Shown: positions 19,390 through 29,062, counted from the stretch's first letter. The stretch is DNA of 64,000 nucleotides from Colwellia sp. C2M11 (GCF_018860915.1 NZ_JAHKQD010000015.1:147062-211061), one strand, 5' to 3'. Made by a program: numbers and translations. Notes: generated by a model from the sequence alone, not told the origin.

Positions 19390-19530
19390 AATAATGGATT
19401 ACTTGTTATAAATAGAATAGAAATTAATTGTAGGTGAGTATACCATAAACTTTACAATCACAAGATAGAAAGTAAAAAGTTGATGTAACTAGGTGTTTTT
19501 AATTTTTTAAGTTCACCTAAAATATTATTG

Positions 19531-20151
19531 CTAATTTGTGTAGTCAGCTTTTTTAGCAGCATTAACTACCTTATCAGGCATTTTCGTCGCTAATTGTTTT
19601 TTTAGTTGGGTTATTTTCTTATAAACAGCTTTATCGTCAGTAATTGCATGGTGAAGTTGAGAATATAATTCAGGGTAATCTAATGGGCTACCATAACCTT
19701 GATTGTAGATACCAGCTAAACGCATTTGAGCAGCAAGATTATTCATAGAAGCGGCTGCTTTTAGAAAACTAATTGCTTGATCGATATCCTTCTGCATAAA
19801 TCTTCCGATATGATAATAGCGCCCCATTTGTTCAAGACCTTCAATTAAACCTTGATTTGCAGCTAAGCGCATAAAATGTAGACCTAACTCAATATCTTTT
19901 TTTACGCATACACCATAAGCTAGCATATCCCCCCACAAAAACTGATAAGAAGGCATTTTAGATATTACCGCTCTTGCTTCAATGTCTTGCACTAATTGAC
20001 ACTCATCTAAAACCACTTGCCCTAAATGTTTATTTTCTTTAATAAGATCTAACAGTTGATCATCAGTATAAATTTGTACAGCTGTTAAATTTTCTCCGTG
20101 TGCCAGCGGTGTTAAAAAGCACATAAAAATAAAAAGAAGAAGTACACGCAT
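19531..20151 (-). CDS. motX: Sodium-driven polar flagellar motor protein MotX (Sel1-repeat)
   Basis: 206 residues with a cleavable signal peptide (LLLFIFMCFLTPLAHGEN) and Sel1-type repeats (LGLHFMRLAANQGLIEGLEQMGRYY, QAISFLKAAASMNNLAAQMRLAGIY). The segment ending YGSPLDYPELYSQLHHAI and the opening YTDDQLLDLIKENKHLGQV...DECQLVQDI match my recollection of Vibrio and Shewanella MotX. MotX with MotY forms the periplasmic T-ring that anchors PomA/PomB stators. A cysteine pair (about residues 51 and 77) fits an extracytoplasmic protein. Its location beside rnr is also seen in Shewanella as far as I recall. It is divergent from an HD-GYP phosphodiesterase, a sensible motility context. A generic Sel1 protein is the fallback. 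Confidence 0.85.
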   Translation of the reverse strand: MRVLLLFIFMCFLTPLAHGENLTAVQIYTDDQLLDLIKENKHLGQVVLDECQLVQDIEARAVISKMPSYQFLWGDMLAYGVCVKKDIELGLHFMRLAANQGLIEGLEQMGRYYHIGRFMQKDIDQAISFLKAAASMNNLAAQMRLAGIYNQGYGSPLDYPELYSQLHHAITDDKAVYKKITQLKKQLATKMPDKVVNAAKKADYTN

Positions 20152-20399
20152 ATTATAATCCTAAAATAGTAGGCAAGAAACACTCACCTTAAAGTTATCG
20201 GCAAGAGACGACAAAACTAAATAGTTATTTGCATAAGAATTAACAATTAAAATAGCAGATAACGTTCATTAATTTAACCTTTAACACGTTTGGGTATTAA
20301 TTTATAACAACATATGAATTGTGAAATAGTAAAAAACTAGCTAGTATCAGAAAAAGAATAAAAAACCTTCTTTAGTGTAATGAATTGGCTTAGAACTAA

Positions 20400-21545
20400 A
20401 TGATTATAGAAATACAACTTAGTGAGTTAAATGTTGGTCACTTTGTCACGGATATTGCCAAGCAAAATGGAACATTTACATTAAGCGCGCCTGGACATAT
20501 AAAAAGCATTAATGTAATTAATAATTTAAGAAGTAAACAGGTTATATCTGTATTTATCGATGATAGCAAAACCCTGCCTCCTCCCAGCAAAACTAGGGCT
20601 GAAATCAGCGCAGAAGCAAAACAAGCTGTCGAAATATTTAATGAGTCGAAAGACATTCAAAAAAAACTATTTGCTGCGGCCTTAAATGGTACAACAGTTG
20701 ATTTACAATCAGTTGTTGATGTTACTAATAAGTCGGTCGATGCCATTTTCAATAGTCCAGACTCTTTAGCCTGCATGGTAAATATTCGCGAAAAAGACGA
20801 ATACTTACTAGAGCACTCTGTTGCCGTCTCGGTTTACATGACTATTTTTGCTCACCACTTAAAAATGAATAAAAAAGTTGTCCATCATCTTAGCATTGGC
20901 GCTTTTTTACATGATATTGGTAAAATAAAAATTCCTGACGAAATATTAAATAAGCCAGGTAAGTTAACTGATGAAGAGTTTACTATCATGAAAACACATG
21001 CCAACCACTCTATTGACATCATCAAGAAAACCCCAGGCATTAGTAAACTAAGTTTAGACGTTGCAGCGTTACACCATGAGAAATTAAATGGTGAAGGTTA
21101 CCCATTTCAAGTTGAGGGCAAAAATATTCACAAATATGGCCGCATGATTGCAATTTGCGACATCTTTGATGCATTAACCGCAAACCGTTGCTATAAAGAT
21201 GGTTTCTCCCACATCAAATCATTCAATATTTTGCGTGAACTGGCTAAAAACAATCATCTTGATGGTGAGTTAGTCGAACAATTTATTCGATGTATTGGTG
21301 TGTTCCCTACGGGAACACTTGTACAATTAGAATCTAAAAAGCTTGCTGTAGTCGAGCAACGTAATTGCAATGATTTAACAAAACCTAAAGTAAAATCTTT
21401 CTATAGTGTAAAGTTAAATCAATACCTGAATACCCAAGATATTGACTTAGCAAAAACGGATGATTTCATTGTTAAAGGCGTCAGGGCTGAGGACTTTGAT
21501 CTTGATATGAACACTATAATTACCATGCTATTAATGGAAGGTTGA
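20400..21545 (+). CDS. HD-GYP domain cyclic-di-GMP phosphodiesterase
   Basis: Predicted to hydrolyse c-di-GMP. 381 residues: an N-terminal DUF3391-like domain (about 1-110, beginning IEIQLSELNVGHFVTDI) and an HD-GYP core with the metal ligands H, HD (LHDIGKIKIPDEILNKPG, about 178-195), H, HH (ALHHEKLNGEGYP, about 224-236) and a late D (ICDIFDALTANR). The GYP triplet is intact, although the usual R-x-D-G before it is replaced by L-N-G-E. It is divergent from motX and 80 bases upstream of a diguanylate cyclase, suggesting local control of c-di-GMP linked to motility. Confidence 0.9.
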   Translation: MIIEIQLSELNVGHFVTDIAKQNGTFTLSAPGHIKSINVINNLRSKQVISVFIDDSKTLPPPSKTRAEISAEAKQAVEIFNESKDIQKKLFAAALNGTTVDLQSVVDVTNKSVDAIFNSPDSLACMVNIREKDEYLLEHSVAVSVYMTIFAHHLKMNKKVVHHLSIGAFLHDIGKIKIPDEILNKPGKLTDEEFTIMKTHANHSIDIIKKTPGISKLSLDVAALHHEKLNGEGYPFQVEGKNIHKYGRMIAICDIFDALTANRCYKDGFSHIKSFNILRELAKNNHLDGELVEQFIRCIGVFPTGTLVQLESKKLAVVEQRNCNDLTKPKVKSFYSVKLNQYLNTQDIDLAKTDDFIVKGVRAEDFDLDMNTIITMLLMEG

Positions 21546-21625
21546 TTTTTATAGTCTATCAAGCTTAAAATCAATACGCTTAACTGAAAAGTTAAACGTA
21601 ATTAAAAAGTTAATATGCAAGTTCA

Positions 21626-22711
21626 TTGATGATCGCATCCTTAACTTCATCATTTGTACTAACAGGTATTACGGATATGTCTGACACAAAAATAGCATTA
21701 GAGCGCAAATTAGCGAGTCTAATTGAAAATTCACGTATTAATGCAGATATAGCCCAAAAACTTTTTGAAATTGAAGCGCAAATATTACGTTGCAAAACAA
21801 GCCAAGAGCTTTTATTTGAGCTGTTAGCGTCGATAAAAGATAAGTTTGACTTAAGTGGTATTTGCTTGTTATTGGCCGAACCAACACCAATCAGCTATTT
21901 ACTTAGCGGTAATATGCAATCAAGTTGGCATAAAGAAAACAGCAAAAATATTGCGATTGATTTATTGCAACAATTACACCCTAAACGAAAACCACTGCTG
22001 ACTAATGATCTACTTCTTATAAAAAAAATACTCCCTATAAACCTGGCTGAACAAACAAAATCGATCGCTTTAGTGCCTTTAATCATTGAAGATAAGTTAT
22101 TTGGCAGTTTAGTTTTTACTGACAATGAAAAAACACGCTTTCGACCGAACTTAGGCACTTTGCATTTAGAACAACTCGCAGTAAAAGTAAGTTTATGTTT
22201 ATCTAATGCATTGATTAGAGAGCAGCTAGAATATATGGCTCATTACGATAGACTAACGGGGCTTGCCAACCGTCGGCTTATGGAAGATTCAATCAATGAA
22301 GAGTTAACACGTCAACGTCGATATAATGTTCCTTTCTCAATATTGTTTATCGATTGTAATAAATTCAAAGAAATCAATGATACTTATGGACATGATTGTG
22401 GTGATAAAGTACTCACTTATGTCGCGACACAATTAAAAGAATTAATACGTGAAAATGATAAATGCTTTAGATATGCAGGAGATGAGTTTGTGATTACTTT
22501 AGCAAGCCAGCCATACAAGGAAGCATTATTAGCATGTAAGCGGTTAACTGAATTTTTCCAAAATAACCCGATGCCTTATCAAGGTTTGCATTTACCTATT
22601 ACCATTAGCTGTGGAGCTGCCGCTAGTGATGGAATAAAAACAATGGAAGAGTTACTAAAACAAGCTGATGAGCAATTATATATGCATAAGAAAACAGGGG
22701 TAATTCTTTGA
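21626..22711 (+). CDS. GGDEF diguanylate cyclase with N-terminal GAF-like sensor
   Basis: Predicted to make c-di-GMP from two GTP. 361 residues if Met1 is used; a start 51 bases downstream (MSDTKIALERKL) is equally plausible because neither has a strong ribosome site. The N-terminal half (about 25-195) begins with a coiled-coil stretch and looks like a DUF484/GAF sensor. The catalytic domain opens YDRLTGLANRRL, has DCNKFKEINDTYGHDCGD and the active loop AGDEF (A instead of the first G, usually active). An allosteric I-site RxxD (REND) lies exactly five residues before the loop, so product inhibition is likely. It follows the HD-GYP gene on the same strand. Confidence 0.9.
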   Translation: MMIASLTSSFVLTGITDMSDTKIALERKLASLIENSRINADIAQKLFEIEAQILRCKTSQELLFELLASIKDKFDLSGICLLLAEPTPISYLLSGNMQSSWHKENSKNIAIDLLQQLHPKRKPLLTNDLLLIKKILPINLAEQTKSIALVPLIIEDKLFGSLVFTDNEKTRFRPNLGTLHLEQLAVKVSLCLSNALIREQLEYMAHYDRLTGLANRRLMEDSINEELTRQRRYNVPFSILFIDCNKFKEINDTYGHDCGDKVLTYVATQLKELIRENDKCFRYAGDEFVITLASQPYKEALLACKRLTEFFQNNPMPYQGLHLPITISCGAAASDGIKTMEELLKQADEQLYMHKKTGVIL

Positions 22712-22735
22712 TAAGTCTATAAGCATAGACTTATC
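22710..22735. terminator. Candidate bidirectional hairpin between convergent genes
   Basis: Perfect 11-base arms GATAAGTCTAT and ATAGACTTATC around a four-base loop AAGC, overlapping the stop codon of the GGDEF gene and 19 bases from the erpA stop. No strong T-tract, so termination efficiency is uncertain. Confidence 0.5.
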
Positions 22736-22753
22736 GCTATAATGTAGATTGGC

Positions 22754-23107
22754 TTAAATAGAGAAAGACGAACCACAGCCACAGGTAGTTGATGCATTTG
22801 GGTTATTCACAACAAAACGGCTACCTTCTAAACTTTCTAGGTAATCAACTTCACCATCAACCAAGTATTGTAAACTCATTGGATCAATAACCATAGTGAC
22901 ACCTTGTTTTTCTATAGTCATATCACCTTCGTTTATTTTTTCATCGAAGGTAAAGCCGTATTGAAAACCAGAACAACCACCACCAGTAACATAAACTCTT
23001 AGCTTAAGTTCTGGGTTTTCTTCTTCTGTAATTAACGATAGTACTTTACTCGCTGCCGAATCGGTAAATTTAATAGGTAATTCTGGTGTTGAGATAGGAT
23101 CAGACAT
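22754..23107 (-). CDS. erpA: Iron-sulfur cluster insertion protein ErpA
   Basis: A-type carrier delivering Fe-S clusters to targets such as IspG/IspH. 117 residues, with the three ligand cysteines at 45 (TGGGCSG), 109 and 111 (CGCGSSFSI). The N-terminal lead before FTDSAASKV and the motif [13 protein letters not shown] fit ErpA better than IscA. It is convergent with the GGDEF gene. Upstream on the same strand, after a 400-base gap, lies a frameshifted gene remnant. Confidence 0.95.
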   Translation of the reverse strand: MSDPISTPELPIKFTDSAASKVLSLITEEENPELKLRVYVTGGGCSGFQYGFTFDEKINEGDMTIEKQGVTMVIDPMSLQYLVDGEVDYLESLEGSRFVVNNPNASTTCGCGSSFSI

Positions 23108-23838
23108 GAAACTCTACTTTTATTTTAAAAGGGGACTGTAAACCAAGGTAATAATACTAAGTCTATTATGCTACTTTCTCACTCTCTTGCAAGAAAGTTT
23201 ATAGTGTATCTATTATCTTAAGCTTGACTAATTTAGTCAAGTATTATTGCTTTATTATTGTATGCGCCAAGAGAGTGTTTTATCAAGCTTATGATATTTT
23301 TGCCACTTGGCTTTTGCTAACATGGCAAACAGTTGTATTTTCTCAGGAATAAATTTTTATGGCAATGCAAACATTCCTTCGATAACGTGAAAATATTTAA
23401 AACTAAATAATATTTTTCCTTATTTTCGTGGAAATACCTGCAAATGTTAACTTATCTAGGTTTATTATTTGCTGTTATTTTTACCTTATCAATAATTACG
23501 CTATCGGTTTTATTGTGACACCATCACTTGTTGATAACATACTAATGGCTTAACGGCCAGTTCAGCCTCTAAAATATTAGCAGCTTCAATTTGGCTTACT
23601 GCTTGTTGATATAACTCTGCTAGGTGAGATTTTTTCTAATATTCTCGCTTGAAAATCAGGATATAAATGCCGATTTAACAGGCCTTCTCTACTTAGTGGC
23701 AATGGTTAGATTTATTTTTGCTAAGCAATTCATTTGTAACGTACAATAACCTTAAAGAATTAAACTTATTGGTAATTTATTTACTAAAACGATATCGATA
23801 AATGCTATCTACAAAACAAAGAAGCCCACTTTTTAACC
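23108..23838. other. 731-base region between erpA and the ClC gene, mostly decayed
   Basis: It contains the erpA promoter, the minus-strand frameshifted remnant at 23510-23705, a 24-codon hydrophobic ORF (23444-23518, plus) of doubtful status, and the promoter of the ClC gene. No intact gene of ordinary size is present. Confidence 0.5.
23510..23705 (-). pseudogene. Frameshifted C-terminal gene remnant, unidentified
   Basis: Reading the minus strand, one frame gives PLPLSREGLLNRHLYPDF then QARILEKIS (from 23705 down). At a run of A residues (plus-strand gattttttc, about 23626-23634) the sense continues in another frame as HLAELYQQAVSQIEAANI, then LEAELAVKPLVCYQQVMVSQ and a TAA stop at 23510. 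The two halves join smoothly into about 64 residues of helical, soluble-looking protein, the signature of a frameshifted and 5'-truncated gene. The arrangement is faintly like the C-terminal part of PriC-type primosomal proteins but I cannot name it with confidence. Confidence 0.5.
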
Positions 23839-25668
23839 ATGAGCTATATTAGCACAATTAGAAAAAACTTAGCGTTACCCAAGACTTCATGGCAAATTTG
23901 TATACTTGCCATTGTCGGAGGTTTTGCATCAGCACTCTTAGTGATTTTATTTACCTTAACCACAGAGCAAATCCAACAGCTCTATTTGGTTAAGCGCGAT
24001 AATTATATCACCTTAGATGGGGTAAGTCGTTTTGACTTACCCATTATAGGTGCAATTATCATTCTACTTTTTGGTTGGCTAACGGGGTATAAATACTTAA
24101 GAACAGGTATCCCATTTGTGCTACATCGACTAAAGGTTGCCCATGGTGTTATTCCTTTTAAAAATACACTGAATCAATTTTTTGGCAGCGCTGTAGCGCT
24201 TGCATCAGGTTTTTCTGTTGGACGTGAAGGACCCGCTGTACATCTAGGCGCTGCGGCCAGTAGTTATGTAGGAAGTGTATTGAAGCTACCTTATAACAGT
24301 ATTCGTATTTTATGTGCTTGTGGTATTGCTGCGGGTATTTCAGCAACATTTAACACCCCTATTGCCGCAGTACTCTTTGTAATGGAAGTCATTATGAGGG
24401 AGTATAAAGTTCATATATTTATCCCTGTGATGTTGGCGTCTTTAGTCGGTTCATTAGTAACTCGAAGTGTTTTTGATGTATCTCAAGACTTTGAATATTT
24501 TCATAAAATAGAGTTAATACCACAACATTATATTCCTTTGATCATTCTAGGTGTTTTACTAGGAACACTAGCAGCCGCCTTTAACAAAACCTTAATTGGC
24601 GTAATAAAACATAGTAATAAATATCATATTGTACCAAGACTGCTTTTAGCTGCGGTAATCACTGGCGCTTTAGGTTATTTTGTCCCTGGTGCTATGGGTG
24701 TTGGTATTGGCGCTATTGATATTTCATTTACCAATGACTGGCAAGTAGGGTTATTAATCAGTCTTTTATTAGCTAAATTCTTAATGACTACATTTGCATT
24801 AGGTTTAGGCATTCCTGGTGGCGTTATTGGACCAATTATTAGCATTGGCGCGATTACAGGAGCATTAGGTGGTGCGCTAGTAACACAATTTTTACCTGGC
24901 GAACATATCGGTAATGACTTTATTTTAATGGGAATGGCGGGATTTATGGCAGCCAGCTTAAATGCGCCGATAGCTGCATTACTAGCAGTAGTTGAATTAT
25001 CTGGTCAATTAGAAATAATTTTACCTGCCATGATAGTTATTACTATCTCTAGTATTATTTCTGGCCAATTATTTAAAAATCGCTCAGTATTTACTATGCA
25101 GCTTGATATTCAAGGTTTACTTTATCGTAAACCGCCTATTGAAAAAACCTTACAAAAAATTGGCGTGCTCGGTTTGATGATAAAAAAAATAGAATATACC
25201 CAGCAAGCTTCTATCAAGGCTATCGCCGGCATTATGTTAACTGTTGATAATAAAACGCCTGTAGTTAATAAAACCGTTAAAAAGGTAATGAAGAACAAAC
25301 AAGTGATTGACGAAGTTAATTATCATTGGGCTGAGTTTAACGAGGATATACCATTAGTGACCATCCCGTTACATGACGATGCGCAATCAGAACACCATAC
25401 GTCTGAATATCAAGTATCAGAGAAAATGACATTACATCAACTGATTCCTTTATCGCATCAAGCAACCTTAGCTGAAGCTTATTTACTACTGGTTAAAAAG
25501 CGCTGTGGTGGCGTCTATATTTACCAAGAAAATATAAATAATATGATTGGTATGGTAACCTTTGAACAAATTAGACAATACCTAGTTCACGGCAAATTAA
25601 TTGCTGGGGTATTACCACCATATGTTGATGAAAAAGAATCAGTATTTGAAAGGAAGAATGATTCATGA
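23839..25668 (+). CDS. ClC-family chloride channel/antiporter with C-terminal CBS region
   Basis: Inner-membrane chloride/proton antiporter or channel. 609 residues: about 12 hydrophobic segments to residue 430, including the gating motif GREGPAVH (about 128-135, with the glutamate gate) and the selectivity motif GLGIPGGVIGP (about 320-330). A soluble tail (about 450-600) resembles a CBS-pair region (TVKKVMKNK..., LAEAYLLLVKKRCGGVYIY). E. coli ClcA lacks this tail, so this is the longer CBS-bearing subtype. It overlaps hemJ by four bases (ATGA). Confidence 0.93.
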   Translation: MSYISTIRKNLALPKTSWQICILAIVGGFASALLVILFTLTTEQIQQLYLVKRDNYITLDGVSRFDLPIIGAIIILLFGWLTGYKYLRTGIPFVLHRLKVAHGVIPFKNTLNQFFGSAVALASGFSVGREGPAVHLGAAASSYVGSVLKLPYNSIRILCACGIAAGISATFNTPIAAVLFVMEVIMREYKVHIFIPVMLASLVGSLVTRSVFDVSQDFEYFHKIELIPQHYIPLIILGVLLGTLAAAFNKTLIGVIKHSNKYHIVPRLLLAAVITGALGYFVPGAMGVGIGAIDISFTNDWQVGLLISLLLAKFLMTTFALGLGIPGGVIGPIISIGAITGALGGALVTQFLPGEHIGNDFILMGMAGFMAASLNAPIAALLAVVELSGQLEIILPAMIVITISSIISGQLFKNRSVFTMQLDIQGLLYRKPPIEKTLQKIGVLGLMIKKIEYTQQASIKAIAGIMLTVDNKTPVVNKTVKKVMKNKQVIDEVNYHWAEFNEDIPLVTIPLHDDAQSEHHTSEYQVSEKMTLHQLIPLSHQATLAEAYLLLVKKRCGGVYIYQENINNMIGMVTFEQIRQYLVHGKLIAGVLPPYVDEKESVFERKNDS

Positions 25669-26117
25669 ATGAATTTTTAGCGAGCAATATTCTCTGGTTT
25701 AAAGCCTTACATGTTTTTTTTATGGTCGCTTGGTTTTCCGGTATATTTTACTTACCTCGACTATTTGTAAATCATGCAGAAACAACCACTGAGTCAGTAT
25801 CACAACAACTAAAAGGAATGGAGAAACGTTTACTTTACTTTGTCACGCCTTTTGCCATATTAACGATAGTGCTTGGCTTAATATTAATTTATACCTACGG
25901 CGCTCATTGGTTTGCTGCTGCCAAGTGGCTGCATATAAAACTTACTTTCGTTATTCTTCTGGTGATTTATCACGGTTATTGCTTTAAATTGGTAAATACC
26001 TTCCAGCAAGATAAAAATACGCGACCAGGCAAGTTTTATCGAATATTTAACGAGATACCTGTATTCATGTTGCTAGCTGTCATCATTTTGGCGTATGTTA
26101 AACCGTTTTATGGGTAG
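25665..26117 (+). CDS. hemJ: Protoporphyrinogen oxidase HemJ (UPF0093 family)
   Basis: Membrane-bound, heme-containing enzyme oxidising protoporphyrinogen IX to protoporphyrin IX. 150 residues with four hydrophobic helices. The family signature is present near the N terminus: W-F-K-A-L-H16-V-F-F-M-V-A-W-F-S-G-I-F-Y-L-P-R, with His16 as a heme-ligand candidate, and Trp-Leu-His-Ile-Lys-Leu near residue 95. The start codon lies within the end of the ClC gene, so the two are translationally coupled. hemL, another tetrapyrrole enzyme, is 1.2 kb downstream after pyrB. Confidence 0.9.
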   Translation: MNEFLASNILWFKALHVFFMVAWFSGIFYLPRLFVNHAETTTESVSQQLKGMEKRLLYFVTPFAILTIVLGLILIYTYGAHWFAAAKWLHIKLTFVILLVIYHGYCFKLVNTFQQDKNTRPGKFYRIFNEIPVFMLLAVIILAYVKPFYG

Positions 26118-26234
26118 TATTATCTAAAACAATTAAAGCGAAATAGCTTGATATAACATTCTAAGTTTTGTCAATTTATGCTATATTTCTGCAAATTTTT
26201 CGTGATTCATTAATTAACGGCTAGACTTCTCAAA

Positions 26235-27245
26235 ATGATGAAATTCCAAGGTAATCACATACTTTCAGTATCCCAATTTGATCGTGACGCAATTGCAAAG
26301 ATACTCGACGTATCAGCACAAATGGCACCTTATGCTGCGCGCCAAAAGCGTTGCACTGTGCTTGATGGCGCTATTTTAAGCAATCTTTTTTTTGAAGCAA
26401 GCACCCGAACACGTGTTAGCTTTGGTACGGCTTTTAACTTACTAGGCGGCTTTGTTCGTGAAACTGTCGGCCAAGAAAATTCATCATTAAGTAAAGGTGA
26501 ATCATTGCTTGATACCGCTCAAGTTATAAGTGGTTATAGCGATGTTATTGCCATGCGCCACCCACAAATGCATTCTGTTGAGCAGTTTGCACAAGGTAGT
26601 ACTGTTCCGGTAATTAATGGTGGTGATGGGGCTAATGAGCACCCAACACAAGCATTATTGGACTTATTCACCATACAGTCTGAAATGATGCATTATCAAA
26701 AAGGGTTAGATAACCTTGATATAGTATTGATGGGTGACTTAAAACACGGTCGCACAGTACATTCTTTATCGAAACTACTCAGTCTTTACAATAACGTTAA
26801 AGTCACTATGGTATCTCCAACTGCACTACAAATGCCGGACAGTGTTGTTTCTGCTTTAGAAAATGCAGGTCATCAAGTCGTGATTACGGATACCATGGCA
26901 GGCAATTTATCTTGCGACGTTATTTACCAAACTCGTATTCAACAAGAGCGCTTTGCCAGTAAAGATGAAGCCGATTTATATCGTGGACATTTCAGTTTAA
27001 ACAAAAGCGTTTATCAAAAGTATTGCCGTGAAAATACGGTTATTATGCACCCTCTACCAAGAGATTCTCGCCCCGAGGCCAATGAACTCGACATTGATTT
27101 AAATGATTTAGACAGCCTAGCGATTTTTAGACAAGCACAAAATGGTGTTTTAGTAAGAATGGCACTATTTGCGTTAACTTTAGGTGTTGAGGATCAACTA
27201 ACGCAATATGAAAAAAGCGTAAACTGGCACACAAATAAACGCTAA
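26235..27245 (+). CDS. pyrB: Aspartate carbamoyltransferase
   Basis: Carbamoyl phosphate plus aspartate to carbamoyl-aspartate, the committed pyrimidine step. 336 residues, about 25 longer than E. coli PyrB but usual for related marine genera. Carbamoyl-phosphate site ASTRTRVSF (about 54-62), HPTQALLDL (about 136) and MHPLPRDSRPE (about 272) are intact. No pyrI regulatory-subunit gene follows; hemL is next after 75 bases. No obvious pyrimidine attenuator hairpin is visible in the 117-base leader. Met1 or Met2 may be the start. Confidence 0.96.
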   Translation: MMKFQGNHILSVSQFDRDAIAKILDVSAQMAPYAARQKRCTVLDGAILSNLFFEASTRTRVSFGTAFNLLGGFVRETVGQENSSLSKGESLLDTAQVISGYSDVIAMRHPQMHSVEQFAQGSTVPVINGGDGANEHPTQALLDLFTIQSEMMHYQKGLDNLDIVLMGDLKHGRTVHSLSKLLSLYNNVKVTMVSPTALQMPDSVVSALENAGHQVVITDTMAGNLSCDVIYQTRIQQERFASKDEADLYRGHFSLNKSVYQKYCRENTVIMHPLPRDSRPEANELDIDLNDLDSLAIFRQAQNGVLVRMALFALTLGVEDQLTQYEKSVNWHTNKR

Positions 27246-27320
27246 TTAACAAATTTTATGAATGGCACCTTGTCCATGCAAGGCCATCCATTAACCAACA
27301 AACCAAAAAGGGTTTTTACT

Positions 27321-28628
27321 ATGAGTGGAACAACAAACCTTTCAACAAGTAATTCTGAGCAATTATTTGCTAAAGCCAAAAGTGTTATTCCAGGTGGAGT
27401 TAATTCACCAGTACGTGCATTCAGCAGCGTTGGTGGCACACCTTCGTTTATAAAACGTGCAGAAGGCGCTTATATTTATGATGCTGACGATAACGCTTAC
27501 ATTGATTATGTTGGCTCTTGGGGACCTATGATTTTAGGTCACAACCACCCAGCTATTTTAGATGCTGTTATTACTACCGCCCAAAATGGTTTAAGTTTTG
27601 GTGCGCCAACAGAATTAGAAATCACCATGGCAGAAAAAGTACGTGAGTTAGTTCCTTCGATGGAGTCTTTACGTATGGTTAGCTCAGGTACTGAAGCAAC
27701 GATGAGCGCTATTCGCTTAGCTCGAGGTTTTACTGGCCGTGATAAAATATTAAAGTTTGAAGGTTGTTATCATGGCCATGCCGATTCATTATTAGTAAAG
27801 GCAGGCTCTGGTGCTTTAACATTAGGTGTACCTAACTCTCCAGGTATTCCTGAAGACTTTGCTAAACACACCTTAACGGTTAGCTATAATAACTTATCAG
27901 AAGTTAAGGAAATATTTGCTAAATATCCGGATCAAATTGCTTGTATTATTGTTGAGCCTGTTGCGGGCAACATGAACTGTATCCCTCCTGTACAAGGTTT
28001 TTTAGAAGGCTTACGTGCGGTTTGTGATCAGTATAATTCTGTCCTTATTTTTGATGAAGTAATGACCGGATTCCGTGTTGCTTTAGGTGGTGCGCAAGCA
28101 CATTACAACATTAAGCCTGACCTAACTACATTAGGTAAGGTTATTGGTGGTGGTATGCCTGTTGGTGCTTTTGGTGGTAAAAAAGAAATAATGGATTACA
28201 TTGCCCCCACTGGCCCAGTATATCAAGCAGGTACTCTCTCTGGTAACCCAATCGCTATGGCGGCAGGTTTAGCTGCATTAACAGAATTATCACAAGGTAA
28301 TAAGCATCAGCAATTAAGCGATGCTACCGAGAAATTAGCAATGGGCTTAAAAGCTGCTGCAGACAGAAATGGCATTGATTTAAATATTAACTATGTTGGT
28401 GCGATGTTTGGTTTCTTTTTTACCAGTGATGAAACCCCTATCACTTGCTTTGAGCAAGTCATGGCATGTGACCAGGCTAAATTTAACCGTTTCTTCCATT
28501 TGATGCTTGAACATGGTGTTTATTTAGCACCATCAGCTTTTGAAGCTGGTTTTTTATCAATGGCACATACCGATGATATTATTGAAAAAACCTTAGAAGC
28601 TGCCGCTAAGTGTTTTGCTCAACTGTAA
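27321..28628 (+). CDS. hemL: Glutamate-1-semialdehyde 2,1-aminomutase
   Basis: PLP-dependent conversion of glutamate-1-semialdehyde to 5-aminolevulinate, start of the C5 heme pathway. 435 residues from ATG at 27321 ([19 protein letters not shown]). An in-frame ORF extends 21 residues upstream but lacks homology. [15 protein letters not shown] (about 122), the PLP-contact segment [10 protein letters not shown] (about 245) and the Schiff-base lysine in [17 protein letters not shown] (Lys near 270) are present. It ends at a hairpin shared with the convergent gene downstream. Confidence 0.96.
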   Translation: MSGTTNLSTSNSEQLFAKAKSVIPGGVNSPVRAFSSVGGTPSFIKRAEGAYIYDADDNAYIDYVGSWGPMILGHNHPAILDAVITTAQNGLSFGAPTELEITMAEKVRELVPSMESLRMVSSGTEATMSAIRLARGFTGRDKILKFEGCYHGHADSLLVKAGSGALTLGVPNSPGIPEDFAKHTLTVSYNNLSEVKEIFAKYPDQIACIIVEPVAGNMNCIPPVQGFLEGLRAVCDQYNSVLIFDEVMTGFRVALGGAQAHYNIKPDLTTLGKVIGGGMPVGAFGGKKEIMDYIAPTGPVYQAGTLSGNPIAMAAGLAALTELSQGNKHQQLSDATEKLAMGLKAAADRNGIDLNINYVGAMFGFFFTSDETPITCFEQVMACDQAKFNRFFHLMLEHGVYLAPSAFEAGFLSMAHTDDIIEKTLEAAAKCFAQL

Positions 28629-28660
28629 TAACTTAGCTATTTGGTAATACCTATAAAGCT

Positions 28661-28699
28661 ACAAAAGAGTTATCAACTAATCATTGATAACTCTTTTGT
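28661..28699. terminator. Bidirectional hairpin between hemL and the convergent small gene
   Basis: Perfect 15-base arms ACAAAAGAGTTATCA and TGATAACTCTTTTGT (28661-28675, 28685-28699) with a nine-base loop. The outer A/T-rich parts give a T-rich exit on either strand. The minus-strand gene's last codons and stop lie inside the stem, so one sequence serves as coding end and terminator. Confidence 0.7.
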
Positions 28700-29062
28700 T
28701 AACCAATCAAAACCATCTTGCCAACCTAAGTTTATACCTGAGAAATTTTTTAAATTCCAACGATCTACAGCTCTTAGATCGTTCATTTTTTGGGTTAAGG
28801 CTTCACTTTCATCGCTATAGTTAATAACCGCTATAACTTTTAAATTTTCATGGGATGCAATGCTTAATTTTGCTTCAAAGGAGTAATCATAATGATTAAT
28901 TTTATTAATAAGCAAACCAAAATTACTCGAAAAGTGTGTTGATAAAAACTCATCATATTCCTCTACCATTTCTATCGATATTTCAACGGATTTATTCACA
29001 ATGACTTCCGCTATATTTTCATTAAGAATATTTATTGAACAAAAACTAAGTTCATATTTCAT
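28673..29062 (-). CDS. Small STAS/SpoIIAA-like hypothetical protein
   Basis: 129 residues from the ATG preceded by GGGGAAATAGAA; an in-frame start eight codons upstream lacks a ribosome site. Soluble, no signal peptide or membrane helix. Alternating strand and helix segments (AEVIVNKSVEISIEMVEEYDEF, FGLLINKINHYDYSF, NLKVIAVINYSDE) suggest an alpha/beta fold like the STAS or SpoIIAA-like domain. The protein at 46739-47128 has the same length and plan. Convergent with hemL. Function unknown; the fold is my inference. Confidence 0.6.
   Translation of the reverse strand: MKYELSFCSINILNENIAEVIVNKSVEISIEMVEEYDEFLSTHFSSNFGLLINKINHYDYSFEAKLSIASHENLKVIAVINYSDESEALTQKMNDLRAVDRWNLKNFSGINLGWQDGFDWLTKELSMIS

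Noticed and set aside
27258..27320. 21-residue N-terminal extension of HemL
   Set aside because: No homology to HemL and the ATG at 27321 fits the family start.
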